Below are positions 42,887 through 54,233 of a stretch of 64,000 bases of DNA, in pieces. The stretch covers positions 35,224,676 to 35,288,675 of the forward strand of contig OU862915.1 in the NCBI GenBank assembly GCA_917880885.1. Direction: 5' to 3'. The position numbers were made by a program, and so were the translations under genes. The notes beneath the pieces were generated by a model that worked only from the letters and a program-made list of their open reading frames with translations, was not told the origin of the DNA and did no database searches. Source of the stretch: Limnephilus marmoratus (Eukaryota > Arthropoda > Insecta > Trichoptera > Limnephilidae). Position 1 is the stretch's first letter. Each line of letters starts with the position of its first letter.

Positions 42887-43150
42887 ATGTTCCTGTTGCC
42901 ATCGTGCAAATGTTCCTGCGGCATCTCGCAAATGTTCCTGTTGCCATTGTACAAATGTTCCTGCGGCACCTTGCAAATGTTCCTGTTGCCATTGTGCAAA
43001 TGTTCCTGCGGCATCTCGCAAATGTTCCTGTTGCCATTGTACAAATGTTCCTGCGGCATCTCGCAAATGTTCCTGTTGCCATTGTACAAATGTTCCTGCT
43101 GCATCTTGCAAATGTTCCAGCTGCACCTTGCAAATTGCTCTGTTGCCATC
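42887..43150 (+). repeat. 45-bp minisatellite in LARD
   Basis: Five to six units alternate 'atgttcctgttgccattg' and 'caaatgttcctgcggcatct' with a 45-bp period, itself built from two related half-units of 21-24 bp. The period is a multiple of three, so overlapping frames of 83-235 codons are open on both strands. The protein repeats (for example 'MFLLPLYKCSCGISQ' or 'NICTMATGTFARCRR') have no family identity. Confidence 0.85.
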
Positions 43151-43900
43151 ATGCCAATGCTCCTGTGCCCTTGCGCAAATAACAATACCAACAATTGTTC
43201 ATACAACAATCCCACTGTATACAAACCAGTGTACCAACCACCACCACAACAACGGCTGTCATGCACACAAACCACCTCCTCTATAAAGGACCAACCACCA
43301 ATTACAATTCCACTCTCCAGTACCTCAATGATGTCATACTGGCCCACCCACAGGATCCGGAAGCAGCTAACTTTTTGACCTCTGTGACAGGTAGAACCCT
43401 CTCCACCACCAAGAAGCCTCATCCTGCGTTCTCGTCTTCGTGTTTTCTTTAAGGCCCTAGTGTTCCTTGAGTGTAATCTTAAACGGGCCAGGTTACTGTG
43501 ACAAAGTAACCTTGTAACTTCAGTGCAACGTTCAAACACCCCAAACATCCTACGCAAACCACGCTACGCAAACTTAGCTCACAGACCAATGATACAATTT
43601 AGAGTCATTTTTTTTCTATCACTGCATAACCCTTGTACCTTTCTCCAGCAGGTCCTTGTTTATATTTATGTATGCCACTGCTCTTTCATGTACATTCATG
43701 TATAATTCTTTGTTCACCATGCTTTTTTTTCTCTTTTGTTTTTGTTTCTACTATTTTATAGCTAGCAACTTTTTCTCTTTCTTTTTCTCTCTCTCTCTCT
43801 CCTTTTTCTCTTAAAATGTTTTTTTTTTTTTAGCACAAGTGCTAGAAGGGTAAGAGGATTTCTTAGCCCTACTGCTCCATTACCACGTCGCCTTTTTTGC

Positions 43901-43914
43901 GGCGAGGGGGGAAG
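43901..43914 (+). other. Polypurine tract
   Basis: 'gcgaggggggaag' lies directly before the TG of the 3' LTR. This is the expected plus-strand priming site, and it orients the element on the plus strand. Confidence 0.75.
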
Positions 43915-44602
43915 TGTTACGTTACGGAATTGATTCCCGTGCGAGCTAATAGCGAATTGACCCCTTACACAGGCCCTCCGCTCCCTTTCCCCGCACCGCT
44001 CGACACAAGTAGCCAAGCGCCGAGCGGCTTCCGGCATTCATTCCTCGGCCGACCTTCGGCATAACAACTGTGTACCCGTGATTGCGCTCCCCGTAAACGC
44101 TCGCGATGTTGACTTTAATTGTGCATTGTGCTCCAGAGGCTCCCGCCTCCTCAGTACCTGTCTGCCGACCGCCTATCTCCTGCTTGTGAGTACCAATAAA
44201 CCTTGCTACCCCTCTGTGTGCTAAGAACTGACATTTAAATTCACTAAACACGTGTAGAGAGAGTTGAGAGAAGCTCCCCCGTTATGATAGAATTAATTAG
44301 AGATAGCCAAATACTCATGTGTGTAGTGCCGATGCTGGCCTTTTGTAGAACCCTGTTCACCTTTAAATGAATAAAACCCTTTTTCATGCATAACTACTGT
44401 GTTCTGATTGAGGAAGGAAACCTGGAGATTTTGAGGAAAGGAAGGGGAGTAGGAATTTACAAGCGAACCACAAACACTCGCCCTGGGTTTAAGAGGGACC
44501 TTGCTCGCGCCGGCTGTGCAGAGCTAGCCGCCGGCTTGTTTATTGCATGTCCTTTCCAGGTTTTGGGTTTGGCGTTGGCCGCAAGTAGCGCCGATGCTAA
44601 CA
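43915..44602. repeat. 3' LTR (688 bp)
   Basis: Same length as the 5' LTR with about 12 substitutions. AATAAA is at 44370-44375. It is followed directly by the GCAT target duplicate at 44603-44606. Confidence 0.9.
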
Positions 44603-44606
44603 GCAT

Positions 44607-46860
44607 TTACCAGGCAGGCTTTGGTTGATTGATTCTTACTATTTCAGGAAAGATTGTGGAATACTGAACTCTAAAAAACATTTTGAATTCACCGAGAGAC
44701 ATAGATTAATCTATCTGAACGAGTACACAATAATCTCACCGTTACATAATACATTTCAAGTATACCTTAGGTGAGGTTTTTTATTTCTTTTTATTTAGGT
44801 GGGTAATTCACGAACGCGCTATGATGGTTGACGAAATACTGGAATGAGACACTTTGCTTTTTGTGAAGGAAATAACTTACCAGCTATCGAACACATAAAA
44901 CCGCCTAAACAAGGAAATGAAGTAAAGGAACACCCATGAACTAATATGAACATCAAAGATTTGGACACATGGTGAGGCAGAGACTTATATACCTAAGTGT
45001 ATTGAATTTTATTCAGGGTTCGTAGCTGGTCTGGATTCTGCAAGCTCTGTACAAGACGAGTACCCAGATTCTTTGAAGCCAGATACGTACATTGACGGCC
45101 GTTCTAGCGCCTACTTATACATAAATCACGGGCGATGTCGGGTACAAAATCTACTAACACTATAAACGATAAACTTTGCCTACAATATTCCATGATGTTC
45201 ATTTCGTAGCATACCCTAATTAAGTTCCTCCAATAACCATATTACCCGACCGTTCTCCCAACGAACTCGTGTCTACATACTCCACGTGTGGATTTTTCGA
45301 GAGTGCTTACCGGAAGGAATCGGTTCTCTAAATTTCTGGAAAGTTTTCCGAATTCTCTACGTGTTCCGTGCTACCCGAAACTTTTACGGGAAGCCAACTT
45401 ACTTATGAACATTTATTAAGTAGGTAGGTACTCGCTAATTCGAAAAACTTGAAAACTTTCGAACGATTACGTAAACGCTTTACAAAAGTTCACGTGGTTA
45501 TCAGAAAAAGTTGGGCGTATTTGGAAATTGACAAAGTATAATGAAGTCGCTAATGACGGTACCCATATGGAAGGATTCATGCCACCGAACAAATAATCCA
45601 AAGAAGGTCTTTATCGAGTTGTAAGTCGAGCTGTTGGCTATTTATTGTTTTATTTTTTAATTTTATTTCAGAAATTTGTTCATCAAAGATTACAAACTAC
45701 TCATTAACCTACTCAGTAATTTCCGAACAAAAAATAATGGTTGTTATTCAATAAAAAAATAACTATGACGTACGTTGTTTACACATTTTGTACTTGTCAT
45801 TTCTCCGTAAAACATTATTTTTAATTAATTGTGATAATTGATCATAATGTTGGTAATTATTAAACTGATTTATAATAATGGTGAGTTTTAATTGTGTCAG
45901 AGTGTGCATTGTTGTAGCTGCAGAAAAGTTTTTTTTTAATTGGGTTTTTATATGAAGATTTTCAGGAAGCTTCAACCACACCAATGATGCCATCTTTATA
46001 AAAAATATAAATATTTTAGCACACCTATAAGTCACAAGTCACCAGTGCCTCGGTCAGAAAGATTTCTCGGGTTCGTTACCTTTTTTATTTACTGTGTGTT
46101 TTCTTTATCATGTTTTATTCAATTTTTTTATTTATGATTGAAGTACATACAATATTCTAAAATTATTAAAATGCATTAAATACGTCTTTCAAATAAACCA
46201 ATAAAATGTTCCGAAACGTCTGCATCCATCTTCCTTGCACAGCAGCGGTCTCGTCATATAGATGATAAATTTTATATCGTCGTAAAAATCTTTTTTCATG
46301 CTGCCCCGATTCAGCCATATAAAAAAACTTCATTTATTACAAACTGTAGGTTATATAAATATGGACGTAGTTTCAATATCTTTCAACCTTCGACCAAGTT
46401 GACGTGAGTACATGTATGTAGTTATATGTGATGTCTCAACAGAGGTCAGTAAAGTGAGTATACTACGTGAGAGAGTCAACTGCCACCCGTTCAATTCTAA
46501 GAACCAACGATTGTGAAAATAGCTGATGATGTCCAATTGAAAATGCCTAGTTCCCTGCCTCAGAAAAATACAGAGCATCAATTAGAACGGACGTTAAGTT
46601 CAGTTAAATATTCATTTCAAATAAGGCACGACGCATAATCCGGAGATCATTGAAACTCCCAATTATCGGAAAAGTATTATTCATCAGAGAAACAACGGAA
46701 CACACGCAAACCGTAAAATTCAAAATCTTCAAACGCAGTAAAAATCTTCTCTTGTATTATTTATAAAATAGTGGTATGTAAAGTGCACACCATTAAATGT
46801 ATTTATGCACTCCGATAGTTGTTCAAATTGGTTCGAAACAGTTTAGAGAACACGCCCGCA
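44607..46860. other. 2.2-kb stretch, nothing recognised
   Basis: No repeat copy, coding motif or inverted end was recognised. It may be host intergenic or intronic DNA, as it is the longest interval without recognisable repeats next to a recent insertion. Confidence 0.45.
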
Positions 46861-47010
46861 GTTTCCTCTTACCTATACATTAAGTTAGTCCTACGATACT
46901 GCATACTAACAACTAACAACTCGACCGCCATAACACGGGCTTAAACCTAGCATGGTGGTCGAGAAATCTACAAATGATGTAACCATAATATGCAATGAAT
47001 AAATAAAAAA
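46861..47010 (+). repeat. LINE 3' tail
   Basis: A stem-loop (46921-46962) is followed by 'gatgtaaccataatatgcaa' and 'ataaataaaaaataaaataa'. This is similar to the tail at 20606-20660. Coding sequence upstream is not recognised, so it is a severely 5'-truncated copy. Confidence 0.65.
46921..46962 (+). other. LINE 3' stem-loop
   Basis: TCGACCGCCAT pairs with ATGGTGGTCGA (one G-T type mismatch) around 'aacacgggcttaaacctagc'. The loop words match those at 20568-20605 while the stem bases differ. Confidence 0.75.
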
Positions 47011-47033
47011 TAAAATAAAAAAACAAACAAACT

Positions 47034-47665
47034 AACCATCACGCCGTTTCGCCGCAGGGGTAGGCAGTGAGGACGGACCGCCAAACAACTCGGCCTTGGC
47101 AAACACTCTTAGCCTTACTCACATTCGTACATCGTCTCGTACATACTCTTCTTTTTTTCTGACTGTTGACATGGCCCGACTCAAGTATCTTGATCGTGCC
47201 ATGTCTTCCTCGGGCGTCCCTAACTTCTTCTTCCATTCACATTTGCGTCATATATTCTTCTCACACTATTTTCTTCTTTCATTCACTCTACGTGCCCAAA
47301 CCATCTGAGAGTCCCTTTCTTAATCTTACTCATTATGCCTATATCAGTCTTACACACGATCATACATATTTTTATAACACATCCGCCTCAGGGATCTCAT
47401 TTCAGTCTACTTTTATCCTTCCTCTGCCAGTTCCATGCCTCACTTTGTATCATCAGTGTAGCTACCAGGGCTCTATTGTAAACTGCTAGCTTCGCTTATT
47501 TTGACAGTTTTGTATTAGTGCCAAGGCATTCAGTTCTCCATTAATGGATACCTGCATTTACCCTTCTTTCAATATCTCTATCAGCCTTCCCATTTCACTT
47601 TTATCGTAAACATTCTACCCAGATACATTAACTCATCCACCTGCTCAAGTATTTACTGCATACAC
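47034..47665 (-). pseudogene. LINE RT C-terminus, decayed
   Basis: The minus strand ends with 'VWRSVLTAYPCGETA' and a stop at 47039, the same end as the LINE at 35339-36014. Before it come decayed equivalents of the 'LKWFGHVERM', 'LMYGSEAWN' and 'VDEF' regions up to about 47665. It is tail to tail with the LINE tail at 46861-47010. Confidence 0.7.
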
Positions 47666-48045
47666 CTCTGCATAAATAAGCATCCATTAAAATGATTCTA
47701 CTATTACTATATTTTCAGAAACACAATGCACAAATTTGCTGTAATTATCTGCGAAATAATACCTACTGTTCTTTTGTTAATGCGCTTTTAGTCAGGCTGC
47801 CGGTTCAAGTGCCCACCATTATTTGTTTTGTATTGGTTAAAACTATAAATAAAGTAAATCGACACAGCAAAAAGCTATGCTGAAAAAACCAACCAGCAGC
47901 GATCGACAAATGACGGCAAAAGAACAACCAATCACACAACTAGCGTAAGTTAGCTACAGACTGCCGAGGGTGACCAATAATGTTTAATTAATTTAAAAAA
48001 TATAATAAGTTATTTAAAACATAATTTTTAATCCAGTTATTTAAG
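47666..48045. other. No recognised feature
   Basis: A frame at 47692-47883 has no recognisable motif. Nothing else was seen. Confidence 0.45.
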
Positions 48046-48700
48046 GACTTTGCTGTATTGAACATATAACAACTGAACATCAAAATTATATTTATGAATT
48101 ACCAAAAGGACAAAATAAACCCTCATACTGCACAACACAATTACGAAACAAGACACAGACACCAACCCATGACTCCAAAGACAAATACTACCTATGGACA
48201 AAGACATTCCCGTTATTTGGTTCCAATTTTTTTAAATTTAATTGAAAAAGATATTAAAGATACTCATGTGACAAAAAATGCTAATCTAAAACACAAAATT
48301 CATGCGTGGATATTCAACAAAGGCAGTGTATACTGCGGGCAGAAAACTTATACAATTTAACAACACGCTAAACGCCTGTATCTTTCTCTTTTGCTCTCAA
48401 ATATTTATTTTTATTTCTAAAATTCTTATTATTCTTATATAATTATTTATTATATTTCTCATCACTATTCTTTTTCTTATGTTTTTATTTTACTTTCATT
48501 CTATTTATCTTTTTAAAGATAAATTAAAAAAATTATCTTATTTTATAAATTTATCTTACAAGATTAAGTAATCAAAATTTGATTAAATTCCTGCCACCTC
48601 GGAACAGGCTGAGCCTAGTGAGGTGGTATATACCAAAAATAAAAAATAAATATGTATTGTAATTAAAATCGTAAAAAAAATGTAGTTTGTGCTTATCTTG
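48046..48700 (+). pseudogene. LINE C-terminus and 3' end
   Basis: The frame at 48094-48360 ('HNYETRHRHQ', 'GQRHSRYLVPIFLNLIEKDI', 'FNKGSVYCG') matches the C-terminal tail of Jockey/CR1-type reverse transcriptases ('H.Y.TR', 'S..Y..P..WN.LP..I'). A ~230-bp AT-rich UTR, a stem-loop (48592-48628) and an A-rich tail complete the 3' end. The element is truncated upstream. Confidence 0.7.
48592..48628 (+). other. LINE 3' stem-loop
   Basis: TGCCACCTC pairs with GAGGTGGTA around 'ggaacaggctgagcctagt'. The loop 'aacaggc...cctagt' is that of the other LINE tails. It follows a recognisable LINE C-terminus, which ties the structure to the LINE 3' end. Confidence 0.75.
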
Positions 48701-50034
48701 GTTAATAAAAAAATAAATTAACAGTAGGTCGATTCTGAACTGGAATAACATTTAAAAGTCACAATTAACCGTTCTATTAGTTCAGACTCTTCAAATTATT
48801 TAATGTTAAATACATATTGGTGGAAATCTGTGTAAAGCAGAAAACATCTTCGAATATCCCACTCAAATTTTTCTTACGTTGAATTGTAAGTTAAAAATTT
48901 TTGACAACTCAGGGCAGTCAACAATTCAACAGCCAACAGACAAATCAACACTTTTGAAAAGCATCTCATAATCCTTAAAACAAATTTTCAGGAGTGAAAA
49001 ATCTAATCTATACCCAAACCCAAAAAAACCAATCTGTACATTACTTAACTTCACCAATTTATCCATTTTTCATCACAAAAGAAAGGATATTAAAAAAAAA
49101 ATTAAAATGTAAAAAAAAAATAAAATAAATAGAGTACATAACATTCCTTCACATTCTATTTCAAATATGTAGCCGGGAACCCATTTTCAGAATTCATATT
49201 TAGCTTTGTTTAAATGAAGCAACTGATGAATAGATATTTCAGTTTTCAGAGTTTTAAAAAATATCAAAATTTCCAATTAAATAGAGTTGCATCTAATGCA
49301 TAAAATCACAAGTTCTCATAACAAAGCAATTTTATTTTGACTCTGCGGAAGGGGCTACAAAAGAGTTATTGCGATGATAATCTACTACGAAGAAGTATTA
49401 CTATGATCCAAAACCAATTAGATTGGTATTTACACCAATCTACTCGTAGATAATTTTAAGCGGGGATGATAGAACGAAAACAAATAATTTATTCCGGGAT
49501 ATTATTTTATTGAAGAGTGATCGATTCTGCAACACCCTTCAAAAGAGTTCCATTCGAAGTTGTAAAAAAAAATTGACTATCAATTCCAAAGTTTTTCAAT
49601 TTAAAATCGACCCTTCCCCTATCACGGTGCAAAGTTGGTCGCCCCCGGAACAAGAGAACGCCGAAACAATTGATGCTCTACAAGCGTAATAAACTTGCAC
49701 TACCTACCTGCTTAAATGGATCGGCCGGAGAGTAATGCGCGGGAAACCGAATTCGAAAAGAGCGGGAAAAACAACGTGACATGATACAAAATGGCGGAGT
49801 GATCTGTGATCACTGATGGGTTGGAAAATTAAAAGATCTTTGTATCTGGTTCTGGGTTGGTTTGCAGAAATTGCCACCTGGCGAAAATCCCGCTTGTATA
49901 CCTTTGAACGATATATAATGTTTTTAAAGGTAAATAATTAAAGTCAATAAATAATAAATTGTAAATGAATTTATTAATTAAATTTATAATGTAAATGAAT
50001 TATCGCATTGTACTCCAAATGCTTTTTTAAATGA
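48701..50034. other. AT-rich stretch, nothing recognised
   Basis: The interval 49725-49800 is GC-richer ('ggatcggccggagagtaatg'), with no frame or repeat match. Otherwise nothing was seen. Confidence 0.45.
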
Positions 50035-50135
50035 TTAGGAGCCAGTGGGACCATTTCATCCCCAATTAGGTTGTGAGGCTGAAGGTAAGTTTAGGAAGCG
50101 GCTATGGGTAGCGCTTCTCAATAAGTTTCATTACC
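50035..50135 (+). repeat. Family B/A remnant, heavily deleted
   Basis: 'ggagccagtgggaccatttc' and 'aattaggttgtgaggctgaa' are module B, followed almost directly by 'ggaagcggctatgggtagcg', the start of module A. It is a plus-orientation composite with most of both modules deleted. Confidence 0.55.
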
Positions 50136-50876
50136 GGATTAACCCTTTGTTTTTAAAACACCTCGGAAGTAATCCGAAAATCCATGAAATTCAGGGGGTC
50201 GTTGGGACATATAGGTAAAAATCAAGGAATTAATAAATAAAAACGAATAAAACCTCTCGATATGCCATCAGCTTAATACCGGAGTGCGTAATACTAAGAA
50301 AACACTGATACTGATTATGATTAATTTGCTCGACACATAAACAAAACCTTACCATGATGTTGCATTTTACTCTGAACGCACGTGTTTGTCTCTGAATGAC
50401 TTCCTCATAATTTAGGTAGGCTGTCAGCATAATGATGATTACAGAACAGGTACTTTGTAACCCTTCGAAATCCGAAAGGGCCAGTAAAATAATGAACTGA
50501 ACTGAAATATTGCGGGCATCAGCAAAGTTATTCGTTTGAATAAAAAATCCAGGTACGCTAAATTAAGCCCGATTGCTCCATTTATAACCGTCAAAAGGGG
50601 CAATACTTGCAACCCCACCGGCCGTTAAGTCCTGTTACGAATTATTATATTCCACTGTATAAATAATACCTAGTAAGTTATTTCATTAATCAATCTGCAC
50701 GTCAGTTCCAGCTGTCGAGGGGTTAATCACACCTCTCCTGAGGCACCTCGGATGATTCGTCAAAACATAACCTGGAATAATGGTGATAGGCATTAAGAGA
50801 AACGTTTATAATTTAAGCCGAATAGTCTTAGGCGATTTTCGTTGTTGTAATTTATTTAATGTAATTTATTTAATTA
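50136..50876. other. No recognised feature
   Basis: No motif-bearing frame or match to other repeats was seen in this AT-rich interval. Confidence 0.45.
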
Positions 50877-51600
50877 CTAGCTGACCCGGAGAACTTCGTA
50901 CCGCCTCAGACTCAATAAATGTTGTTAACACAACTTATTAGCTAAATTAATTACAGCTTTTTTATTATGTTAATTTAAAAATTACACAATGAAGCAATTA
51001 TCGATGCGCAACAGTATGTGTTTTGTTTTTGTCAGTATCAGAGATGGCTTTGTTTACGAATTTATATTTTTCATGATTTTCTTACTTTTCCACTTACTTA
51101 CGGAAATTGCGTTTCATTTTCTTTATATGTGTGAAGGAGATTTATTATAATTATTGTATTTTTCCTTTGAAGGGTTGCAGACAAACGTTCACCGTTTGTC
51201 CCATTCTCGACTGTTGACATTTAGTGTGTAATAAAGAGGGGCAGCATTATATGTTTAAAAACAAAAGCAAACAATCAGCGCATTAACATTTCACGTTTTT
51301 GAATTTTTTGAATTCACTCACCACTCAACATCATACTTATCACAATATTCCTTCAGCTCTTTCAAAACATGAAAATTCGTTCCAAACAAAATGTATGAGG
51401 AAAAGAATTTTCTACATAACTTTTTTTCGTGAATTCTTTCCGTTGTTTTAATAGCTATTCTGCTATTCGGGGCGGAGATAAATCCAACAAATCAAAGATC
51501 ATGAAAATCGGTCGAGCCGTTCTCGAGTTGTAAATGGTGTAACTAACCCGACTTTGTTTAACGAGTGAATACCCAACAGAAAGTCCCAACATTTTTTTAT
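50877..51600 (-). mobile_element. Helitron family 1, minus copy
   Basis: On the minus strand it ends 'ccgggtcagctag' at 50877, next to an A on the plus strand, and matches 23100-23473 inverted ('gtttgtcccattctcgactg', 'cctcagactcaataaatg'). Its 5' part holds 'caactcgagaacggctcgac', the typical subterminal sequence of insect Helitrons. The exact 5' end is uncertain. Non-autonomous. Confidence 0.7.
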
Positions 51601-51614
51601 CGTTTTTTTTTATT

Positions 51615-51985
51615 CATTAGCTCCACAAAGGAGGCACCGAGGAAAAAATCCCCCAGGGCCTTTGTCGTCTTTGGAGATGCTGTGTGCTGTGTGGAGGGTT
51701 ATTTTAGGTAAAGGAAGGAGAAGAAGTTCTGAGCAGGGAGTGACGGACGTATAAATCCATCCCTCTCACTGTGATGGGTTGAGAGAGTTCTGTTGGAGAG
51801 GCCGAAAGGTCTCCCTCAACCAGTATCTCCCGATATAGCCTTTCACGTAGTAGATGGGCAAACCCACAAAAATCTCATCCCATGAACTCAAGCACCCCAT
51901 CTAAGTCACCAAACATTAGGGATGTCCGTGGCAGGGGTGAAGGTTATCCAATCAATGGTTCCTAGAGCTGCGGTACCTCCCTAAT
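51615..51985 (-). repeat. Family A copy
   Basis: 'attagctccacaaaggaggc' to 'gcggtacctccctaatcg' is module A in minus orientation, fairly diverged. It is joined to module B in the opposite (plus) orientation, an unusual head-to-head arrangement. Confidence 0.65.
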
Positions 51986-51989
51986 CGAC

Positions 51990-52345
51990 TGTCTCAACCG
52001 TCTGTAACCAGTGAGACAATGGAATCACCAATTGATATAAATATGAGTCTAGTTTTTGCGCTTCCAATGTATTTAGAATTCCATTGTATTAGAATTAGAA
52101 ATTAAAACACTTTTGTACTTTCTTCCACTAATTTATATTTCACCAGGACCGGTTTCATCCTATTACGGACATTTTCTAAAATGTCCGTAATAGTGGAAGA
52201 AAGTACAAAAGTGTTTTAATTTCAAATTCTAATGATATAAATATGTTTTTGAGGTTGAAAATAGTGGTGGTGGAAATGAAATGGGAAAGAGGAAGGTGGG
52301 GAAATACCTGGCTATATCAGATCTGGTCACCAAACATGTTTTATT
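51990..52345 (+). repeat. Family B copy split by a Penelope derivative
   Basis: 'gtctgtaaccagtgagacaa' to 'caattgatataaatatg' and, from 52246, 'tttttgaggttgaaaatagt' to 'atcagatctggtcaccaaac' are consecutive parts of module B in plus orientation. The 188 bp between them are a fold-back insertion with a 12-bp target duplication. Confidence 0.65.
52034..52245. mobile_element. Fold-back insertion with 12-bp TSD
   Basis: The insertion 52046-52233 is bounded by 'gatataaatatg' (52034-52045 and 52234-52245). The ends of its inner part ('attagaaattaaaacacttt', 'tgtactttcttccact') are inverted against each other. Near the centre is a perfect hairpin ('attacggacatttt' / 'aaaatgtccgtaat'). On the minus strand this hairpin leads into 'aggatgaaaccggtcc', a GAAAC box as seen in Penelope ends. 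It probably belongs to a second family of Penelope-derived inverted dimers. Confidence 0.7.
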
Positions 52346-52407
52346 TGATGGAGTCACCGTACAAATATTAAAATAACACAACAAATTAATAAGCATTCCA
52401 ATTGTCC

Positions 52408-52512
52408 ACATTACATGTATAGGTTTGAACAGTGGAATATTCCCATCAGTTTATAAGACATCAATTGCAACACCTATTTTTAAATCTGGTCCCCCTAATG
52501 AAAGATCGAATT
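52408..52512 (+). pseudogene. LINE reverse transcriptase scrap
   Basis: The plus strand gives 'GLNSGIFPSVYKTSIATPIF' and then 'KSGPPNERSNF'. This is the first conserved block of the Jockey-type reverse transcriptase ('TGIFPS.WK...VTPIFKSG....NYRPI'). About 35 codons remain. Confidence 0.7.
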
Positions 52513-52684
52513 TTAGACTCTTTGTTTACATCTCTTGCGTTTAAAATTACCAAAAAATACTAAAAGTCGTTAAAAACATATCATGCATTACGTTAAAATT
52601 AATAGTATAAGACACTTAGTCTTAAACTCATAATAATACACTTTGCATACTTTAAAAAAATAATCAGAAGAAGTCAATTTTCGA

Positions 52685-52757
52685 GACATGTTGGAGTTTT
52701 GATTTCCAGATCTCACGGCTCTTAGCTAAAGTTCCTACCGCTCTACCATGAAGTTAT
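52685..52757 (-). repeat. tRNA-like sequence (SINE head)
   Basis: Minus strand 'atggtagagcggtaggaact' has an A-box-like core ('ggtagagcggtagg'). About 35 bases on, 'ctggaaatcaaaac' is a poor B box. It looks like an old tRNA-derived SINE. Confidence 0.4.
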
Positions 52758-53578
52758 AATGAAGACAACAAAACAATATATTAATGGAAACATTCTCGCA
52801 GCGAGCTGTCTCCTTGTCGTCCTTGGAGATGCAAGAATGTACCACCGGAAATTAATTGAAGTAGATTGCACCCTTAATTGGATCAGTGTTGGTAGATGTG
52901 GAATTTAATGAATTAGACGTTGACTAAATATGTTTTGAGACTAATGATTTAGGATTTATAATTCAAAGCTCAAAGCAAAATTCTATTTCAACAATTTTCC
53001 GCGTTCACTCTTGTTGTCTGCGCAGTGCGCATTGTCAAATAATCGTTAAACATAATATTTTTTCAAATGTAAAGCGTAAATATTGCTGTTTCCCATTAAG
53101 AGCGTTTAACCAGCCAGCGGACGAAAATCCACATTTCGTCGAAAGTTGTTCTTCGGATCGTGTAGGGCGGTTACAATGAGAAAGATTAATTATTCTCCGT
53201 ACCAGCTTTTTTAAATTATAACTCAATATCGAATTTATTTCAATCCAAATTAGCTTTAATTTATACCTTCATCCAAAAATGCTGAAAGGCGTGATGATAA
53301 AACTATTAAAATAGTGTACTTTTTGTAGTTATTTTTTGATTATAAGATTTATCATTTTTCAATAATGTCTAAATTTAATAAGAATGTTAAAAAAATCTGA
53401 AATATATTAGTTTGTAAGTGCGCAAATAAATACACAAATGGACCAACTTTCGTCAAGAAACACATGTACGTACATATTTTTTAATGATTTTATTGAAACT
53501 AAAATTAAAATTCTAATACATAGCTCTGCTAGATAATGTATTGATTTATTTTACTGCATGATTATATTATTTGAAATG
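52758..53578. other. AT-rich stretch, nothing recognised
   Basis: No coding region or repeat match was seen. Confidence 0.45.
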
Positions 53579-53579
53579 G

Positions 53580-53825
53580 GTGTGGTATAATACAAAAACT
53601 TTTTTGAAAATTTAACAAATCTGCCAACGACCTATGGAATAACCTTATTATACTAAAAATTAAAAAAAAAATCTAAAAATTTATTACATACGAATGCTAG
53701 ATAAAAGAACAATCTTTCGAAATCCATTTATAATTTTGTTGTGGAAAAGAGTCAATACGTCTAAAAACTTTTTTGAAAATGACGTATTTCCGGCTTTCTC
53801 TGGTAATGCCCTCTTAATTTACAAT
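53580..53825 (-). repeat. Family C dispersed repeat, copy 2
   Basis: Inverted counterpart of 13040-13290, sharing 'tctgccaacgacctatgg'-, 'aatccatttataattttg'- and 'gacgtatttccggctttctc'-type blocks in order. Confidence 0.65.
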
Positions 53826-53857
53826 AATTCTATTCCAGTTGGAGTATTCATGTTGTG

Positions 53858-53950
53858 AAAGTGATGAGAGTAAAATGAAAGGAGAAGAAAGAGAAAGGTT
53901 CTGATAAATCTGTCTTTTCCGATCTGGTCACCTAACACGGCCAATATGAG
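53858..53950 (+). repeat. Family B fragment
   Basis: 'atgaaaggagaagaaagaga' to 'ccgatctggtcacctaacac' is the 3' half of module B in plus orientation. Confidence 0.5.
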
Positions 53951-53997
53951 CAATGATTACGTGATTTTTATCTAGGAGTTGTTTGGCAAATTGCGAC

Positions 53998-54233
53998 TTT
54001 TTTTTTTACATGAGCTCTACATTAGGAAAATAATTTCCCTCAGGGCCTATATCATCTTTGGGGATGCTGTGTGGAGGATTTTTTTAAGGAAAGGAAGGAG
54101 AGGAGAGTTCTGGGAAGGAAAATGATTTAAGGGTGGGTAGGAATCTGGGGTTCAGTATGTCCTGGTCATCCGCCTCCAAGACCTAGACAAACCTCACCCT
54201 ATGAACCCGGGCACCCCTGCTAAATCACCAAAC
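53998..54233 (-). repeat. Family A fragment
   Basis: A T-run then 'acatgagctctacattagg' to 'cccctgctaaatcaccaaac' is the 3' half of module A in minus orientation. It closely resembles the copy at 7451-7797. Confidence 0.7.

Larger units (their letters stand above)
37425..44602. mobile_element. LARD-like LTR retrotransposon, 7178 bp
   Basis: Two 688-bp direct repeats (37425-38112 and 43915-44602) start TGTTACG and end CTAACA. They are flanked by identical 4-bp GCAT (37421-37424 and 44603-44606), the target duplication. I count about 12 mismatches and no gaps between the LTRs (about 98 % identity), so insertion is fairly recent. A polypurine tract ('gcgaggggggaag') precedes the 3' LTR. The 5.8-kb interior has no recognisable gag, protease, reverse transcriptase, RNase H or integrase. 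It must have been mobilised by another element's enzymes. Confidence 0.9.

Noticed and set aside
42803..43557. Overlapping open frames of 83-235 codons on both strands
   Set aside because: They lie over a 45-bp minisatellite whose period is a multiple of three, which keeps frames open on both strands. No protein family is recognisable.
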